A stretch of 64,000 bases of DNA from Mesaphorura yosii (Eukaryota > Arthropoda > Collembola > Poduromorpha > Tullbergiidae): positions 1 through 64,000 of the forward strand of contig WIXG01000251.1 in assembly GCA_009869945.1 (NCBI GenBank), in the 5' to 3' direction. The notes beneath the pieces are model-generated. The model was not told where the DNA came from. It did not search any database and saw nothing but the letters and a program-made list of their open reading frames with translations. This document shows, in pieces, positions 44,517 to 56,463 of this stretch. Positions within the stretch are counted from its first letter, which is position 1. Every line of letters starts with the position of its first letter. The translations under genes and the position numbers were made by a program.

Positions 44517-46261
44517 AGGAACGCGGTACGGCACATAAAACACTACTCTGGACCCTGAAAATTGTACTTTGACATCGTGATTCCGGCTTTTGACATTTGA
44601 CTTAGACTTCGACCTGACTTTCTATTTTCTCCTCGACTTGGACTTGAACATAACTAATGACGATTGACTGATCTTTCGACGTACTTTTGACAAATAGATC
44701 AGGCTCAGGACGCTGGTCTTGTTCTCTTAATTTATTTTGTTGCCTTTTTTATGTGCTATAATAAAGCAAATGCAAATGCAAACCGAACATTTTCTTCGCG
44801 CTATCTGCTACCTGTCTCGTGCATCGTAAATAATTATTATCTTTTGTGACGAGAAGTTCGCCTTTCTATAGCCGTTCCAGAGCTCAGTTCCTTTGTACGC
44901 AGTTCTTTCTCATTTTACATGATAAAACGAACTGGAGTCAGGAAACGAAACATGAGAAACGGTAGTGCAAATAACAGGTCAGCGGGGAATGCCCCACTGA
45001 CCAGGTCTGCCACCTCGCAGAGTTAATCCTGCTACGGTTTCAGCCAGTCGGAACGACGGAATTCCGACGAAATAAGCGTAATTGATAAACAGCGTCAGGT
45101 AATGCAGCGATGTGGAGCGATACCTGCTGCAAGTTGGCTCCAAGCTGTCGCTGGCAAGGTCGGTGGATTGCCTAAACGATTTGAGTTTCCTCAGCATTTT
45201 TGCAAGATTGTTGTAATTTCCACTTTCCAGAAGTCTCCGGCTTAAGCTAAGTATTTAGTCGCTGCGAAATGTGTGCGAACAGCGGACCGTAGGGTGGAGC
45301 AGAAAAAAGATGCAGTTCGGAAATAGCGAAATCAACATTTCTGTCCCGATTTCCAAGTGGCAGCATTTAGTCAAAATCGGAACGAAACGTATCCATTGTT
45401 TGTTTGTACTTAATTTTACACAAATGTTAACTACGGAGATCCTCGACGACGGTATCTGCATAACTTGAGTGCAATATGGTATAATTTCCATCCTTGGAGA
45501 CTACAATTACGGATTGTTTATTATGACCAAACAATTCGGATTTCGCTCTGCGACCTCATTTTCAAATGGACATGGTTTCGTGCAGAGTCTGTGCGAAAAT
45601 TTCGAAGTGAGTACTGTCAAAGCGAAAAATGTGCGGAATTTTTCGTTCAGGCATATTTTGGAAACAGGATTTCACAGCGACTGAATACTGGCCTTTAGTA
45701 AGTAAGCTCTTAGTAACAAGCGACAAACCTTAAAAGATGCGAGATGGCAGACTGTCGCTAAATGGTGTATTCCACAGGCCAGCCAAAACGAACCAATCAC
45801 TTAAATATTTTAAAGCGTGCGTCGTTACTGAATCGTGAGGGAAGTAAGTGGTTGTTTGCTATTGCTCCATTAGGGAAATTAAAAAGCCAAGTTCGAAGGC
45901 AGTCCACGACGAAGGTGCAAACAACGCATTCAATGCATCGGGGATGACGGATGATACCGGTTAGAGACCTAGTTGACTCAGTTCCAGGTCAATAATGGTC
46001 TAGCGCTTTACAGCTTTACGTTAGAAACCCAAGATGAAATGTAAATGTAAAGGTCAAGGTTCAGACAAGCAGATGGGTAATTTATCTACGAGTATACTTT
46101 TTTGTCAAGAAGACTGATCCGCCATTTGTTGCCAACCTTTATTGACAATGACATGATTACAGTAAATTTATTACAGGCGAAGAATCAATAAAATTACTAT
46201 CCGTATTGTGCATTTTCTATGTTAAAATTACGTTCGGTTTTCTTGACCTTTATTCTTCATG
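44517..46261. other. Intergenic
   Basis: AATAAA for the Met-rich gene at about 44760; AATAAA-like sequence for the STAT-like gene (minus) near 46185. No gene recognised between. Confidence 0.35.
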
Positions 46262-48885
46262 CTAGGGCCTGGCTAGCTCAGGAGGATATTCTAAACTAAT
46301 CCTCATTTGAACGTAAGTACGGATCAGATGTCTGGCTGATGCTGGAAGTTCATCGTCCAATGACGGCGACGGTGGGGGTGATCCCGGGGCGTTCTCGGAA
46401 GACAACATTTCGGCTGTGTATTCCGGGTAAATGAATGAAAAATTGATCTGCGGCGCAATTTCTTCGATTCTCTGCACCAGGCCTTTCACCTTCAAGTCAT
46501 CCAATGTCAAAGGCTGCAGGGAAGCCACACCACCTGAAAAATCAAAGCGCAAATGTCAGAATGTCTTTTGCTTTCGTGAGGCAAGTTTGGGGCAAAATTC
46601 TCAACACACCTGCGCAAGTCCAAGTGACTACCACGCCCTTTTTGGAAAGTGCAGCTCTGATAAGAAGCGTACCAATTGGGCGATTCTGGAGTAATGTATG
46701 TAAATGCTCTCTTTTGATCCAGCCCATCACTAATCCCCTTTGCCACAGTTGTTTAAAGTCTTCAAAGGCGTCTGCCAAGTCTATTTGTCCGTAGACGAAA
46801 TCATAAAATGTGATTCCCACGAGTCCCGCGTCAGGAATCTTAGCAGTGTACAACTCCTCAAGCGAGACGGTTCCGTTCGTACCAATGCTAAGTTTAAAAA
46901 GTATATGTACAACCCTTGCGACATATCTGGCATGAATACTTCTGTAGCGCACCTTTGCAGAGCTTCAGTTAAGCATTGCAAGTTGACCTCTGACAACGAT
47001 TCCCCCAGCTTAGCTATTTTCAGTTGATTTACTGATCTCAGGATCTTTTTATGTTGCAATCTTTCCGGTGCGACAAACCGGCCCCGTCTCCGAGAGAAAC
47101 CCGCGTTTTCGAATCTGATTGTCACCCATGAGAGGGGACTCTGGCAAGTATTGGTCCCAATAATTATGGGCAGCGTTATGCTGGTAATCTGCAAAAAAAA
47201 ACAAATATCCCGGATAAATTAAATTCGAATTCACAGACAAGAATGACCCAGTGGAATTTTAAGTTTACCTTGATTCCAGATTTCCATCCTGGAACATCAA
47301 TAATCATTTCACAGACCAGCCTGTACTTCGTCTGACTCACGCATCTCCTTTTGGTCGAACTATCACTTGCTCGAGCCTCGCGCGGTCGTGGATTGCCGAT
47401 CTTCACGTTTGCGAACTTCACACTCAGGCGACTGGGGCCTTCGTCGACTACTATGCCCACGGAATTTCTAATCCTCGCACAGCTGAACGATCCCTTTTCT
47501 CTGTTGAAGACTGATGGCACTCGATCTTCGTCAACAACTGACAAGACTGGATCGCCTAGTGTCGTGAAGAATTCGTTCAATAAATGCCGAAATTCGACAT
47601 TTTGACCTCGCTTCAGTCTCTCATCCGACTTGTAAACACAGAACCGGGCCGGGTGATTTTGGACGAGAAAACAATCATTGAAGATATTGAGGAGGACATG
47701 GTCGATATATGTAGTATGTGCTCCCACATCCTTGTACATTGCAAACAGACACAGGGCAAGTGGAACCATTCTCTTCAGCAATTCGTAGATTTTGGGACAG
47801 TCTGACCAGATCCATTGGTCTTCAAGAAGTTGGGACGACTTCCATCTGTTAATGATGTGCCTGTTGAAGAGTTCTTCAGCGTTGGAAAGGTGGTCCAGCG
47901 CTTGATGCAACAAAATCCAGGGCTGCAAAAAATATAGCTATGAGGCCTGAACCGGCGATACTTGTGTTTACTCACATCAGGAACAGGATCAAATTGCATT
48001 GGAGTTGACCAATTTTGGAAGTAATCCTCATCTTCGCCCATGAAATCTTGGAAGAATAGGCCTGGTATGTCCTGGATATCTAGTAAATTCAACTTGAAAT
48101 GCCTTATTTCGCATTTGTTTAGACGGAATCGTGTAAAAACTTACCTTCATTTCTTCCATACTGCTGTTGTTCATGCCTGAACTGATTCATCACTACTTCA
48201 ACTTGGTTCAGCTTGGTGATAATTTCTTCCTCAATGTTAACTTGTTTCTGCTCGAATCGGACCAATTCTTGCAGAATTTGAAAAACTCTTCCTGGATCCT
48301 CAGTCTGAAAACAGGAACAAACCAGAAAATGGGATTAGGGGTTTTGACGAAGCACAACAAAATGGAAAAACGCGATTGTTACACCAACGCTTACTAAACT
48401 TACCGGAACTGGGTGTGGCGGTATAATTTCTTGAGGCTCGCGGGTTGCCTGCATCAACGCTCCGATGCAGGCAACTCCTTCGGCGATTTCACTATCTCTG
48501 GTCAAGTTCCTGTTAGAAAAAGTAAACCGCCTACTTACCAGGTGATGATATTGTCAAGAAACATTACTTACGTTGCTAGCAAAGAACGGACCCGCTCCTC
48601 GGTCACGAAGGGCCTCGCCGTGTACTGGAATCCAAGCTGTTTCGCCCTGGCTTTGATGGCCTGCTTTTGCACCAGATTGAGTTCTTTGGCGCGGGTATGC
48701 AAAAGGCGCTCCATGACTGTGCACTGTGCCTTAGCTTTGTGATGACCAGTCCATGGAATTGAGTTGGAGTTGCGGAGGAAAAAAGAAACTGAGTGCCAGT
48801 GAGTCCGGGCTAGAGAATTTATATCGTCGGGTTCCTCCGTCGCAAAAACGTTTATAAGTTTGTCGCTTTGCAATGCTGGAGGCAT
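46262..48885 (-). CDS. Divergent STAT transcription factor
   Basis: Eight exons on the minus strand (48572-48885, 48404-48509, 48145-48304, 47976-48079, 47269-47922, 46953-47188, 46610-46887, 46262-46533), all GT-AG with matching phases, give 707 residues, near the usual 750. A coiled coil (VFQILQELVRFEQKQ) precedes a region aligned with the STAT DNA-binding fold (FNDCFLVQNHP, RLSVKFANVKIG, ITSITLPIIIGTNT with the usual hydrophobic strand, then WVTIRFENAGF). The linker and SH2 follow: VSLEELYTAKIPDAG, ITFYDFVYGQIDLA, KQLWQRGLVMGWIKRE and IGTLLIRAALSKKGVVVTW, which keeps the phosphotyrosine-binding Arg, then SLQPLTLDDLKVKGLVQRI and FIYPEYTAE. STATs transmit JAK signals to nuclear genes. The final segment has Tyr candidates but no standard activation-site sequence is recognisable, and overall divergence is high. 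Confidence 0.75.
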
Positions 48886-49560
48886 GAATTATTATTTCTG
48901 CAGTAATCAGTAAGGACGACCAAAAGCATACACACATGAAAAGCATTATGCCAAGCGAACCAGGGTTGGCAAAATGATAGTTGGATCTACCAGAATTATA
49001 CAGACAAGAGCTTCGACACTTAACTTGTCCAGCATTAAAAGCATTAAAAGCATAATCTGAGAAATAAGGCATAGAAAGCATAATTTCAAATTTTAATGCA
49101 ATCGCATAAATAGATGAAGAAGATATCTTAATTGATTATGTATATTTTTAACTTTTTATGATACTGCTCGCACACTTCCAACGCTCTTATGCCTTGATAT
49201 AAGATGCCTTATTTCACTTCAAATTGTGAGTAAGAGAACCTTTTCACAAAGTACGGAATCCTTGCAGTACATTGAAATTCAATGGGACTCATTTTCAATT
49301 TTCTTTGAAATGGGTGCATATTTCCAAAAAATTCCAAAAATAAATCTATCTTAGAATTTCGTGAGCTATTGGTTGCGGAGAATAAAAACCTACAAAAACG
49401 TACCCGGGCATAGCAATCGAACCGGCGACTGCCAGGTTGGAGGTAGGTTAATGAGCTCGTACTCAACTAAATTTCGAACTCAACAAAGAATGAAACAAAG
49501 CGACTACCTTCGAGCGGTTATCTCATAATTATAAAAACGTCTCTGGTTAAAAAAATAGGA
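48886..49560. other. AT-rich flank of hAT remnant
   Basis: Contains repeated AAAAGCATAA/AAAGCATTA words (48900-49100) that recur at 50865-50915, beyond the transposase remnant, and CAGGGTTGGCAAAATGATAG at 48961, which resembles a hAT terminus. A reverse complement at the other end is only partly matched and no 8-bp target duplication was found. Confidence 0.35.
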
Positions 49561-50780
49561 AGATTTTAAACATTTTAGCCAAACCACTGAAGCCAGGTTG
49601 CAAGTTCGGATTGATATCCTCGAAGGTGCTTCTTCAATGCAAAGCGATTGAAGTGGCCACTCAAGTAGATTCTGCCTTAAATGAGTACTATATGAAAAAG
49701 AATAATGTCCTCTGCTTCATATCCGACAACGCTCCGTACATGATCTTGGCTGTCCAAAAAATTTATGTATTATGTGACAGGTACTCGATAGCAGAAGAAT
49801 GTTAAGAAAAAAAATCAACTAGTTACATTGTCAATGAATTTCTTCTAGAATGATTCATTAAACTTGCTGGGCACACATTTTGCATCCGGTTTCTGAGGAT
49901 CTGCTAATGAACGTTGATTCCGCGGAGAATTTTATATCCAGTACGAAAGCCTGCCTGGTTAAGTCTCCAGAACGCCGCATTCTTCTCTTGAATATTCTGA
50001 AGGAATTTTAGACTGTTCTCCCTCCCGTTCCAGTGTTGACTGGATGGACAACCTGGGTCGCCGCCGCTGATTACTACTGGCAGAACTTCGACGCTGTTCT
50101 TGAATTCATTACGCGAGCCACAGCAGACAGTGTCGCAATGAAGAAATTCAATCAAATGACGGAGAGTGATTCTTTAGCGCAGGAACTGGAAAGACTAAGC
50201 AAGGTGACGCAGGGCTTGAAATCATCTATTCTTGAGCTTAAAAAGGGCCAGTTTCCAGCTTGCCCAGTCTGGCTTAACATAAAGGTCACCGCAGAATTAC
50301 TGAAGTCGTGCGGATTAGAATCTGACAAATTAAACCTATATTTACACCAAAAGCACCCATCCGTAAAATTTTGGAATGATGTTCAGTTTTTGGATCCACG
50401 TAAAGCGACAAGCTTCTTCAATGATAACTCCAATTCCGTTCCAACTTCCTTGCACTCTTTCTTGAAGGAAGAAGTTCCAGTTCACGAAATAATTAAATAT
50501 GAACTATTAATGGCGGACTCGAATTCAGCAGCTAGTAAGGACCCGTTCGAATTTTGGAATTTTTTCGTCCAGAATTGCCAAGCATGTCCAAATTAGCTCT
50601 GTCAGCGTTCTCTCTCCCGGCAAGCAGTACAGCTGTCGAAAGAAGTTTTTAGCAGCTTAAGCGTACTTTACGGCTCTCAGGATAAAAAACGACAGATGAA
50701 AATCTTGAAATTCATCTAAAGATTGTTTTAAGAAGCCGGAATCCTCAATTCATGACTCTGACTCAGAATCTGACAGCGAA
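49561..50780 (+). pseudogene. hAT-family transposase remnant
   Basis: Fragments in several plus-strand frames are in hAT order. At about 49611-49805 the segment NVLCFISDNAPYMILAVQKI corresponds to the hAT core containing a catalytic Asp. At 50033-50596 a longer frame reads GWTTWVAAADYYWQNFDAV and continues to FWNFFVQNCQ. In another frame just after, SAFSLPASSTAVERSF at about 50600-50650 is the C-terminal dimerisation motif, interrupted by a TAG. Stops and shifts make a working enzyme impossible. Such elements often contribute domesticated ZBED genes but nothing here suggests that. Confidence 0.75.
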
Positions 50781-52579
50781 TGAGAACTTTTTGCACTTCT
50801 TATGTTAATTTTATGACATACTATTTCATATTCTTGCAATATCCCTTTGTTATATATGAGAGAAAATAAAAGCATAAAAGGCATAATTTGAAATTGAAAA
50901 GCATAATGTTGGGGGGCCTGTCTCCTCTTTAGGAACAGTCATCTGCACTTGCTTTTTTGCTTGTCTGTGATTGGAGGCTGCCGAATAGGCTTTCTCAGCA
51001 TTCGCCGTGCAAATGTTAAGCTTGGGTCATGTCATGAGTCACACGTTATCTGTGCATGTCCACTCTGACAACAACGCAACCAGCAGCAGAGGATGCGGAT
51101 GATTGAAGAATGAATAACGCAGGAAGATTGACTGGCGACTGCCAGATTGGATGCTCATTTGTGCTATCGCGATTCACAAATATGAAGGACGGAAGATGGG
51201 TATTTTAAGCTCGCAGTGATAGCTGAATTAATGCATACAAAAATTGTTATGTACCTCAAACTCAGCATGGAGTTTACAACCAACTTGAGGTTAATACTAA
51301 GTTAGGAAACCTCGAAGTATCAACTAAGCCAGGGTAAACCCGGAAAGCGCTGGTTTTGATTTCGTTGCCTGACTTTATCCACCGTTTGCTAGAGATATGG
51401 ACTTCCAGCAAGGCCTTTGCAAAATTAGTTTATTTTATCCCCGTCAACGGTTTTCTACAACAGGAAGGATATTTGAGTATGTACAATTTTGTACTTCAGT
51501 TAGGAGTTAGGGGGCAGTAGGCTCTAAATCGAGGACACGTCTAATCTTCTATTTGCACTTGTCATTCCGAGAACAGAAAACAGAAGTTCAATGCAGAAAT
51601 TGCGAAATGACTTAACGTCACTTTGATTACTTGATTCGAAATATTCAGATTCAGATGCTAATCGCAATCGCTGCCTTCGGCTTGACCAGCTTCCAGCAGA
51701 TAACATTCAATTTACCCCATGCTCTGCGCAGAACTCTCACACGTGTAAAATATTCAACTTCCAATTTTTTCAGTCTACATAATTGCAGTGCCAAACAAAT
51801 CCTTCGCAAAAGTGAACAACACCGATCCCGATCTCTGTGATTGAGTCCTGCATTCAACATCCTAGATTAGCAATTTGTTCCATAGTGTAATCGCACGCGC
51901 TCCGGCCCGAGCTGAAAGGTATTGGACTGCCCATGATTCACTGGATGCTAATGAAAGTTATGATGTGATGACTCTACAAACGCTTTTACGTTCATAAATC
52001 GTTTCACTAAGCCAAATGTTCATAATGCATGAAGCACACCAAATCCGACCAATCAGCGGTGTCTCCTAGTCAGGTCCTGTCTCCTCATTCGAGACAGTGA
52101 GTCCGGATTCATCTGCTCCTTGTTTGTAGTTGACGCCTGACAGGTTAGTCAGAAATGAAATATCCAATGCAAATATTTCATCAAGGCACGGGTCACGTTA
52201 TCTGTCGCTGACTGACCAGAGTACGTTTGCATTAGTAAATAGTAATTGAGGGATGATGTGGAGAGAGAGCAGACGGACGATGGGCGCCTATGCCCTATTG
52301 GTTGAAGCTATGAGCGTGCATGAAAAGTAATGGCGGATCGAACTAATAAATTGTGCACATTATTCAAGACCCAAATGAAGTCGCACCATGAAAGTGAGCG
52401 GAACAGGTACCTGCCCGTTGAACTTCTTATGGAAAAGCACAAGCAAAAGTTTATTAGGAATTTGAGCAATCCTGTACAAGCATTCTCTTCATACATCTGA
52501 TTCTAGATAAAATCACATATCACACAATACTCGTCTTTTGGTTGTAGCTCTAACTCGCAAACAACTCAATAAACATCGC
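50781..52579. other. Intergenic
   Basis: Right-hand AAAAGCATAA words of the hAT flank at 50865-50915. A 20-bp word like CTGGCGACTGCCAGATTGG at 51131 recurs at 49431 in near-identical form. No gene recognised. Confidence 0.3.
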
Positions 52580-52720
52580 ATGCCGCCGCTGAACGCAACT
52601 TTAGTATTAATTATTTTTGTCAACTTCTGCGCAGCAGTTCTTCTCGCAGATGTGAAGGGCAGAAGAAGAGTATGGACTGGGCTTCTATTTGATAACTCAG
52701 ATAAATTCCTACACAATTAG
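52580..52720 (+). CDS. Possible 46-residue secreted peptide
   Basis: A short ATG frame encodes a strong leader (NATLVLIIFVNFCAAVLLA) followed by about 24 residues starting with a polybasic KGRRR and ending in NSDKFLHN. It could be a peptide precursor or the first exon of a longer gene, but no conserved partner exon was found. It may be chance. Confidence 0.3.
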   Translation: MPPLNATLVLIIFVNFCAAVLLADVKGRRRVWTGLLFDNSDKFLHN

Positions 52721-53197
52721 CATGCACGTATTATTTGCACTGGACGAGCAATGCATTACATTTGAGCCATATAGTTGTGGCTTCGAGTTCGCCTTCTTGC
52801 GAAACAGGATCTTTGATTGAGTCACACTTTCTGCATCTGAGATCAACGCTTGCCCTTCGGCTGCCTATAGACGGTGCTGCTTGCAACATGTGCCATCAGA
52901 GAACTAGGGCTAGGACTATCAGAAGGCTTGAATCTTTTGATTCCCGCTGCAGACGCGCGTTTTGTGATATGCATATTTTGAAAAAGTCTTTTTAGAACCT
53001 CGTGAGGGATGATATTTGGCTCCCCTCGTACAAATTCGTGTTTCACGGAATCCAGCAGTTCCAGAGATTGCGTTTTCCACCATCAAGGACACGCGACAGC
53101 CGCATGTGTTGGTCAAATCCTTCGCCTTTTCCAAAATTAGGAACCAAATGAAACAGTGCATTTATTCTATTAAGACAGAGTCTCTTGAGGCTGGATT
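52721..53197. other. Intergenic
   Basis: No gene recognised. Confidence 0.3.
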
Positions 53198-54230
53198 CTA
53201 AGAGCGTACCCATTTTGCAAGAGACTTTTTCCGTTTAGACTTTGACTTGTCTCGATCACGTTTCGTCATGATAAACCCCGCATCAACTTTCCGGCGTAGG
53301 ATTTTCCCTTGTGTCGTCGTTGTTGGCGTAGGCTTGGCCCTCGCAGTCTCGGCACTGCCTTGGGAAGGAAGCAGCAAACCGACATCCATGTAGTCCACCG
53401 TCGGAAAATTGGAAGACACTTCAGCGGATTGAATTACACTAGCCGCCGATATTATTGTCTGATTGTCAAGGTTCACGTAAACATGTTCACGAGACTCGTC
53501 ATCAGGCTCCTCAAACTCGACAGTGTCGACCGTCGAAACGCTGCTGTCGCCGCCGAGGTCATCCACTCCTGCCCAGTTGTAAATCTCTTCAAACACAGCT
53601 TCAGAGTTTGCGTGTCTGGTTTGATTAGAGGAAACTTAGCAACAAAATCCGGCACTTCCGTTGTAAGAATGGGAACTTCATTTAGTCAGGTGGCGGTATC
53701 GAGAAAGGGGACGGGACAGAGTCCATGAACCCCAACCAATCTGTAACCCTGCATAAATGTTCAATTAGGAATGGATTTTTCCTCAGCGTCACGTCCGAGC
53801 AGTCGAATGTTTTCTTGTCGTCGCTCGACCAGCTCATTTAGCGTCCTCATTTGAGACATCAAATTCTGGTTCACACTGAGTGGCGAATTTTCGTCTTCCA
53901 GGAGCTGTGAACCGGGTCCTTGAAACGTGTGGATCTTCATCACTCCTGTGCAAACGATCAGCGTCAGTATAAGTAGATTCTATATTAGAGCGCGACATAA
54001 CAAAAATACAACTTTTATTTGGCAACTTTGACTTACTTTCTAGTTTGAGCCTGTCGCCCCAGTTGAGCCCAAATACTTCCAGTTCGTTCTCAAGGGTTTT
54101 TTAACACATCGGTTAAGTCTTTGTGCATGGTCTCCAGAACTTGTGGGTCAAACTTTGAAAAATGGTTGGGAACCACTGGTAGCGCCGTTGGTACATTCGC
54201 TACGTCCACTTCTACTCTGTGAAGTTCCAT
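53198..54230 (-). pseudogene. Unrecognised basic-tail protein gene, disrupted
   Basis: On the minus strand ATG 54230 opens MELHRVEVDVANVPTALP and runs to a TGA at about 54098, right after a run of six A; one base fewer there restores a sensible continuation ENELEVFGLNWGDRLKLE. A GT-AG intron (54036-53946) then leads to a helical exon (MSQMRTLNELVERRQENIRL) ending about 53761. After a gap with no clear splice, PDFVAKFPLIKPDTQT appears and, after another one-base shift, AVFEEIYNWAGVDDLGG continues to a basic C-terminus (RDRDKSKSKRKKSLAKW) at 53198. The frames look coding but the shifts, one in a homopolymer, leave open whether this is a pseudogene or sequence error. The basic tail suggests a nuclear protein. 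Family not recognised. Confidence 0.4.
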
Positions 54231-55328
54231 TTTCTCTTCTGGTAGAAGGGCACTGAGCGGAAGGGAAAAGATCAGTTCCCACTTGAGTTATTTATACAAG
54301 CCCAGTTCAAGCAGCTAGTGACCTGAAGTAAATTTCTGGAGAAATCGTTCGTAAGCTCGTATTAAAGTATTAGTATAGAGTACGTGAAACTTTCCTACGA
54401 AACAGTAGATGTGATAACCCTTATCACATAGCACTCACAAACTCGCGAGAAACATCGCCGCCGTCGTACAGAAAACACAACTACAGCTATAGGCAGCACG
54501 TCCAATTCGTTAGAAATGGCTTGTGCAAAGTGCAAATGAAAACACAAACATCCGATAATTAAATTCACACAAATCTTAAGGATGAACGAAACGCTTGCTT
54601 GACTGACTTCATCCACGATCCATTGCTGCTCCAGTCTATGCTGCAAGACGAGCATTGAAATAGAAATAGAGTTTCAGTAATAGAACGCCAATGAATGTAT
54701 CCAGCAGCTTTGCTAACAAACAAAACGTCATCTCGATACTCTGAACTTAGCCGACCTTTCTCAGATTCGCAAGGTCAGTGTTCAGATACTCAACATTTTT
54801 ATTCGTAACGTCAACATGATGTCATGAATGTGGATTAAAACATGCCCAACAAGGAATAATTTTTAGCGCGTTGCACCGCGTGAAGTGGACGACTTAATTT
54901 TAAATAAAATTCTTGAATAAATCGAAGTTATTTGATTGTCGTGAACGATTCTATCCCCGAGTAACTCGGTGACACGGGCCCCTAGTTGGAATTTTATATG
55001 TAAGCGGAATTAAGCAAATTGAGCCCATTTGATATTAGTGAACCTTTCGTTATAGTTTTACCCATTCCACCTATCGAAACCTGAGAGAACTGGTTATGGT
55101 ACACACAATCACTAGCCAAAGCATGTGCACAATCAAATTCTCCAGCGTGGTCTTGTACTTGCACCGTAATCATAGTTGCTACAATTCAGCGGTTCCCATT
55201 TCTATTTACGGTTAATGAGTTACACTTTGACCAATAAACCATAATGAGGAATTGGCTTCTGACGTTTTTCTTGAAGAACCATATTTTTTCCAGAATTTGG
55301 GACGAGTTAACCACTCGATGTGGATAAG
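54231..55328. other. Intergenic
   Basis: A minus-strand open frame 54395-54655 has one hydrophobic stretch but is not supported as a gene. Presumed promoter of the receptor pseudogene at the right end. Confidence 0.3.
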
Positions 55329-56463
55329 ATGACGTCTCGGTTCAAAAGCGAGTACATTTCAAAGGTTACAACCACAGCGTTCCATCTGAAACCGATTCAT
55401 TTCCGTACAAAAGTTATTCCTGACGAGAATGGAGAAGGCTTCAGGGTTGAGCACATCATCGAAACGAGACGGCAATTTGTACAACGTGTGATTACGGTTT
55501 CATGCCAAATCTTGGTACGTTGTATGTTATTTGGATATGGCTTCTGGTTTGATGTGATCCATCCTGAGCTGGACAAAGTTGAACGGTTCACATTTTATAT
55601 TGTTGTCATCAGTGACATCATGGCAACCATTGTCATGTTGGTAATGAATTTCTTTGGGGAAATATACAGCGACTTAAGCGAGACAACTGTTATCGTAGAG
55701 CGATATCTGCGCAAGGTTCATGGGTTGCGTGAAAAGGACGGTGCAGAAAAGTATCTGAAGGCATTGATAATTGTCATGGCAAGCGTGATAGCCTGTGTGC
55801 CATTCATTACTATCAATCTGGTACAATTGGAGGTTCACTTCTATGGACAAGCCAAGACTCCATACGCCATCGGAGCCATTGTGTTTGCGTTGGTTGCAAT
55901 GTTTCTCATCGCTACAAATTGGTTGCTGGTCTTCTTGTGTTTACAAGGTGCCATCGTATACGTCAACTCCACACTACGATGGCTCAACATGCTTCGTTGG
56001 GAACCGGACATGGAAACTGAGAAAAAGGACAACTTCATCCTCGCCTACCGTATGCATCAAATAATTCACATCAGAGTCACACAGAACTCGAGTGCCATCA
56101 TAGCAATAGCCGTCTGTGCGGACGCTGTGCTCATGATCATAATTTTGGTTGTAATGATTGGATTTCCATCCAAGCTCAGCTTGTACATGATTTGGGCATT
56201 TGGTTCAACTTTTCTGGTTGTTGGCTACAAAACTTCTTCTGGATTTGTCCACGTACTTGGCGGAATTCCCAAAATCATTTCTACGGAATGATTGGACTCT
56301 GACTCCGGTACAAGTTTGAGCTTTGAAGACGTGTTCACTACTGCAGCTCAAGATTGGTCCATTCTCAGTCATCTCGAGGGAAACATTTCTATTTCTGATG
56401 AGTGACATTGTTGTCTCACAGTCGGTTGGAATCCTGGTGGACTTGAAGCTAACAAGTGGTTAA
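55329..56463 (+). pseudogene. Gustatory-receptor-like 7TM gene, inactivated copy
   Basis: From ATG 55329 the frame encodes a receptor very similar to the one at 62867-64000, sharing YLRKVHGLxxxDGAEKYLK-type, GAIVYVNSTLRWLN, LRWEPDME and YRMHQIIHIRVTQ segments. About six hydrophobic segments are intact. Compared with its paralogue there is a 5-bp deletion at about 56219 (paralogue reads GGTTGCAATGTTGGC, this copy GGTTGTTGGC), which shifts the frame and stops at 56289-56291. In the restored frame a TGA also occurs where the paralogue has CGA (CAAGTT-TGA-GCTTTG), a likely CpG transition. The last membrane segment and tail are thus lost, so a pseudogene. Sequence downstream remains highly similar to 56463. 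Confidence 0.85.

Noticed and set aside
49405..49460. tRNA- or SINE-like B box (GGTTCGATTGC on minus)
   Set aside because: The T-stem does not pair and no acceptor or anticodon stem can be drawn.
48961..50915. Complete hAT element with defined ends
   Set aside because: Left end resembles a hAT terminus but the right end matches poorly and there is no 8-bp target duplication.
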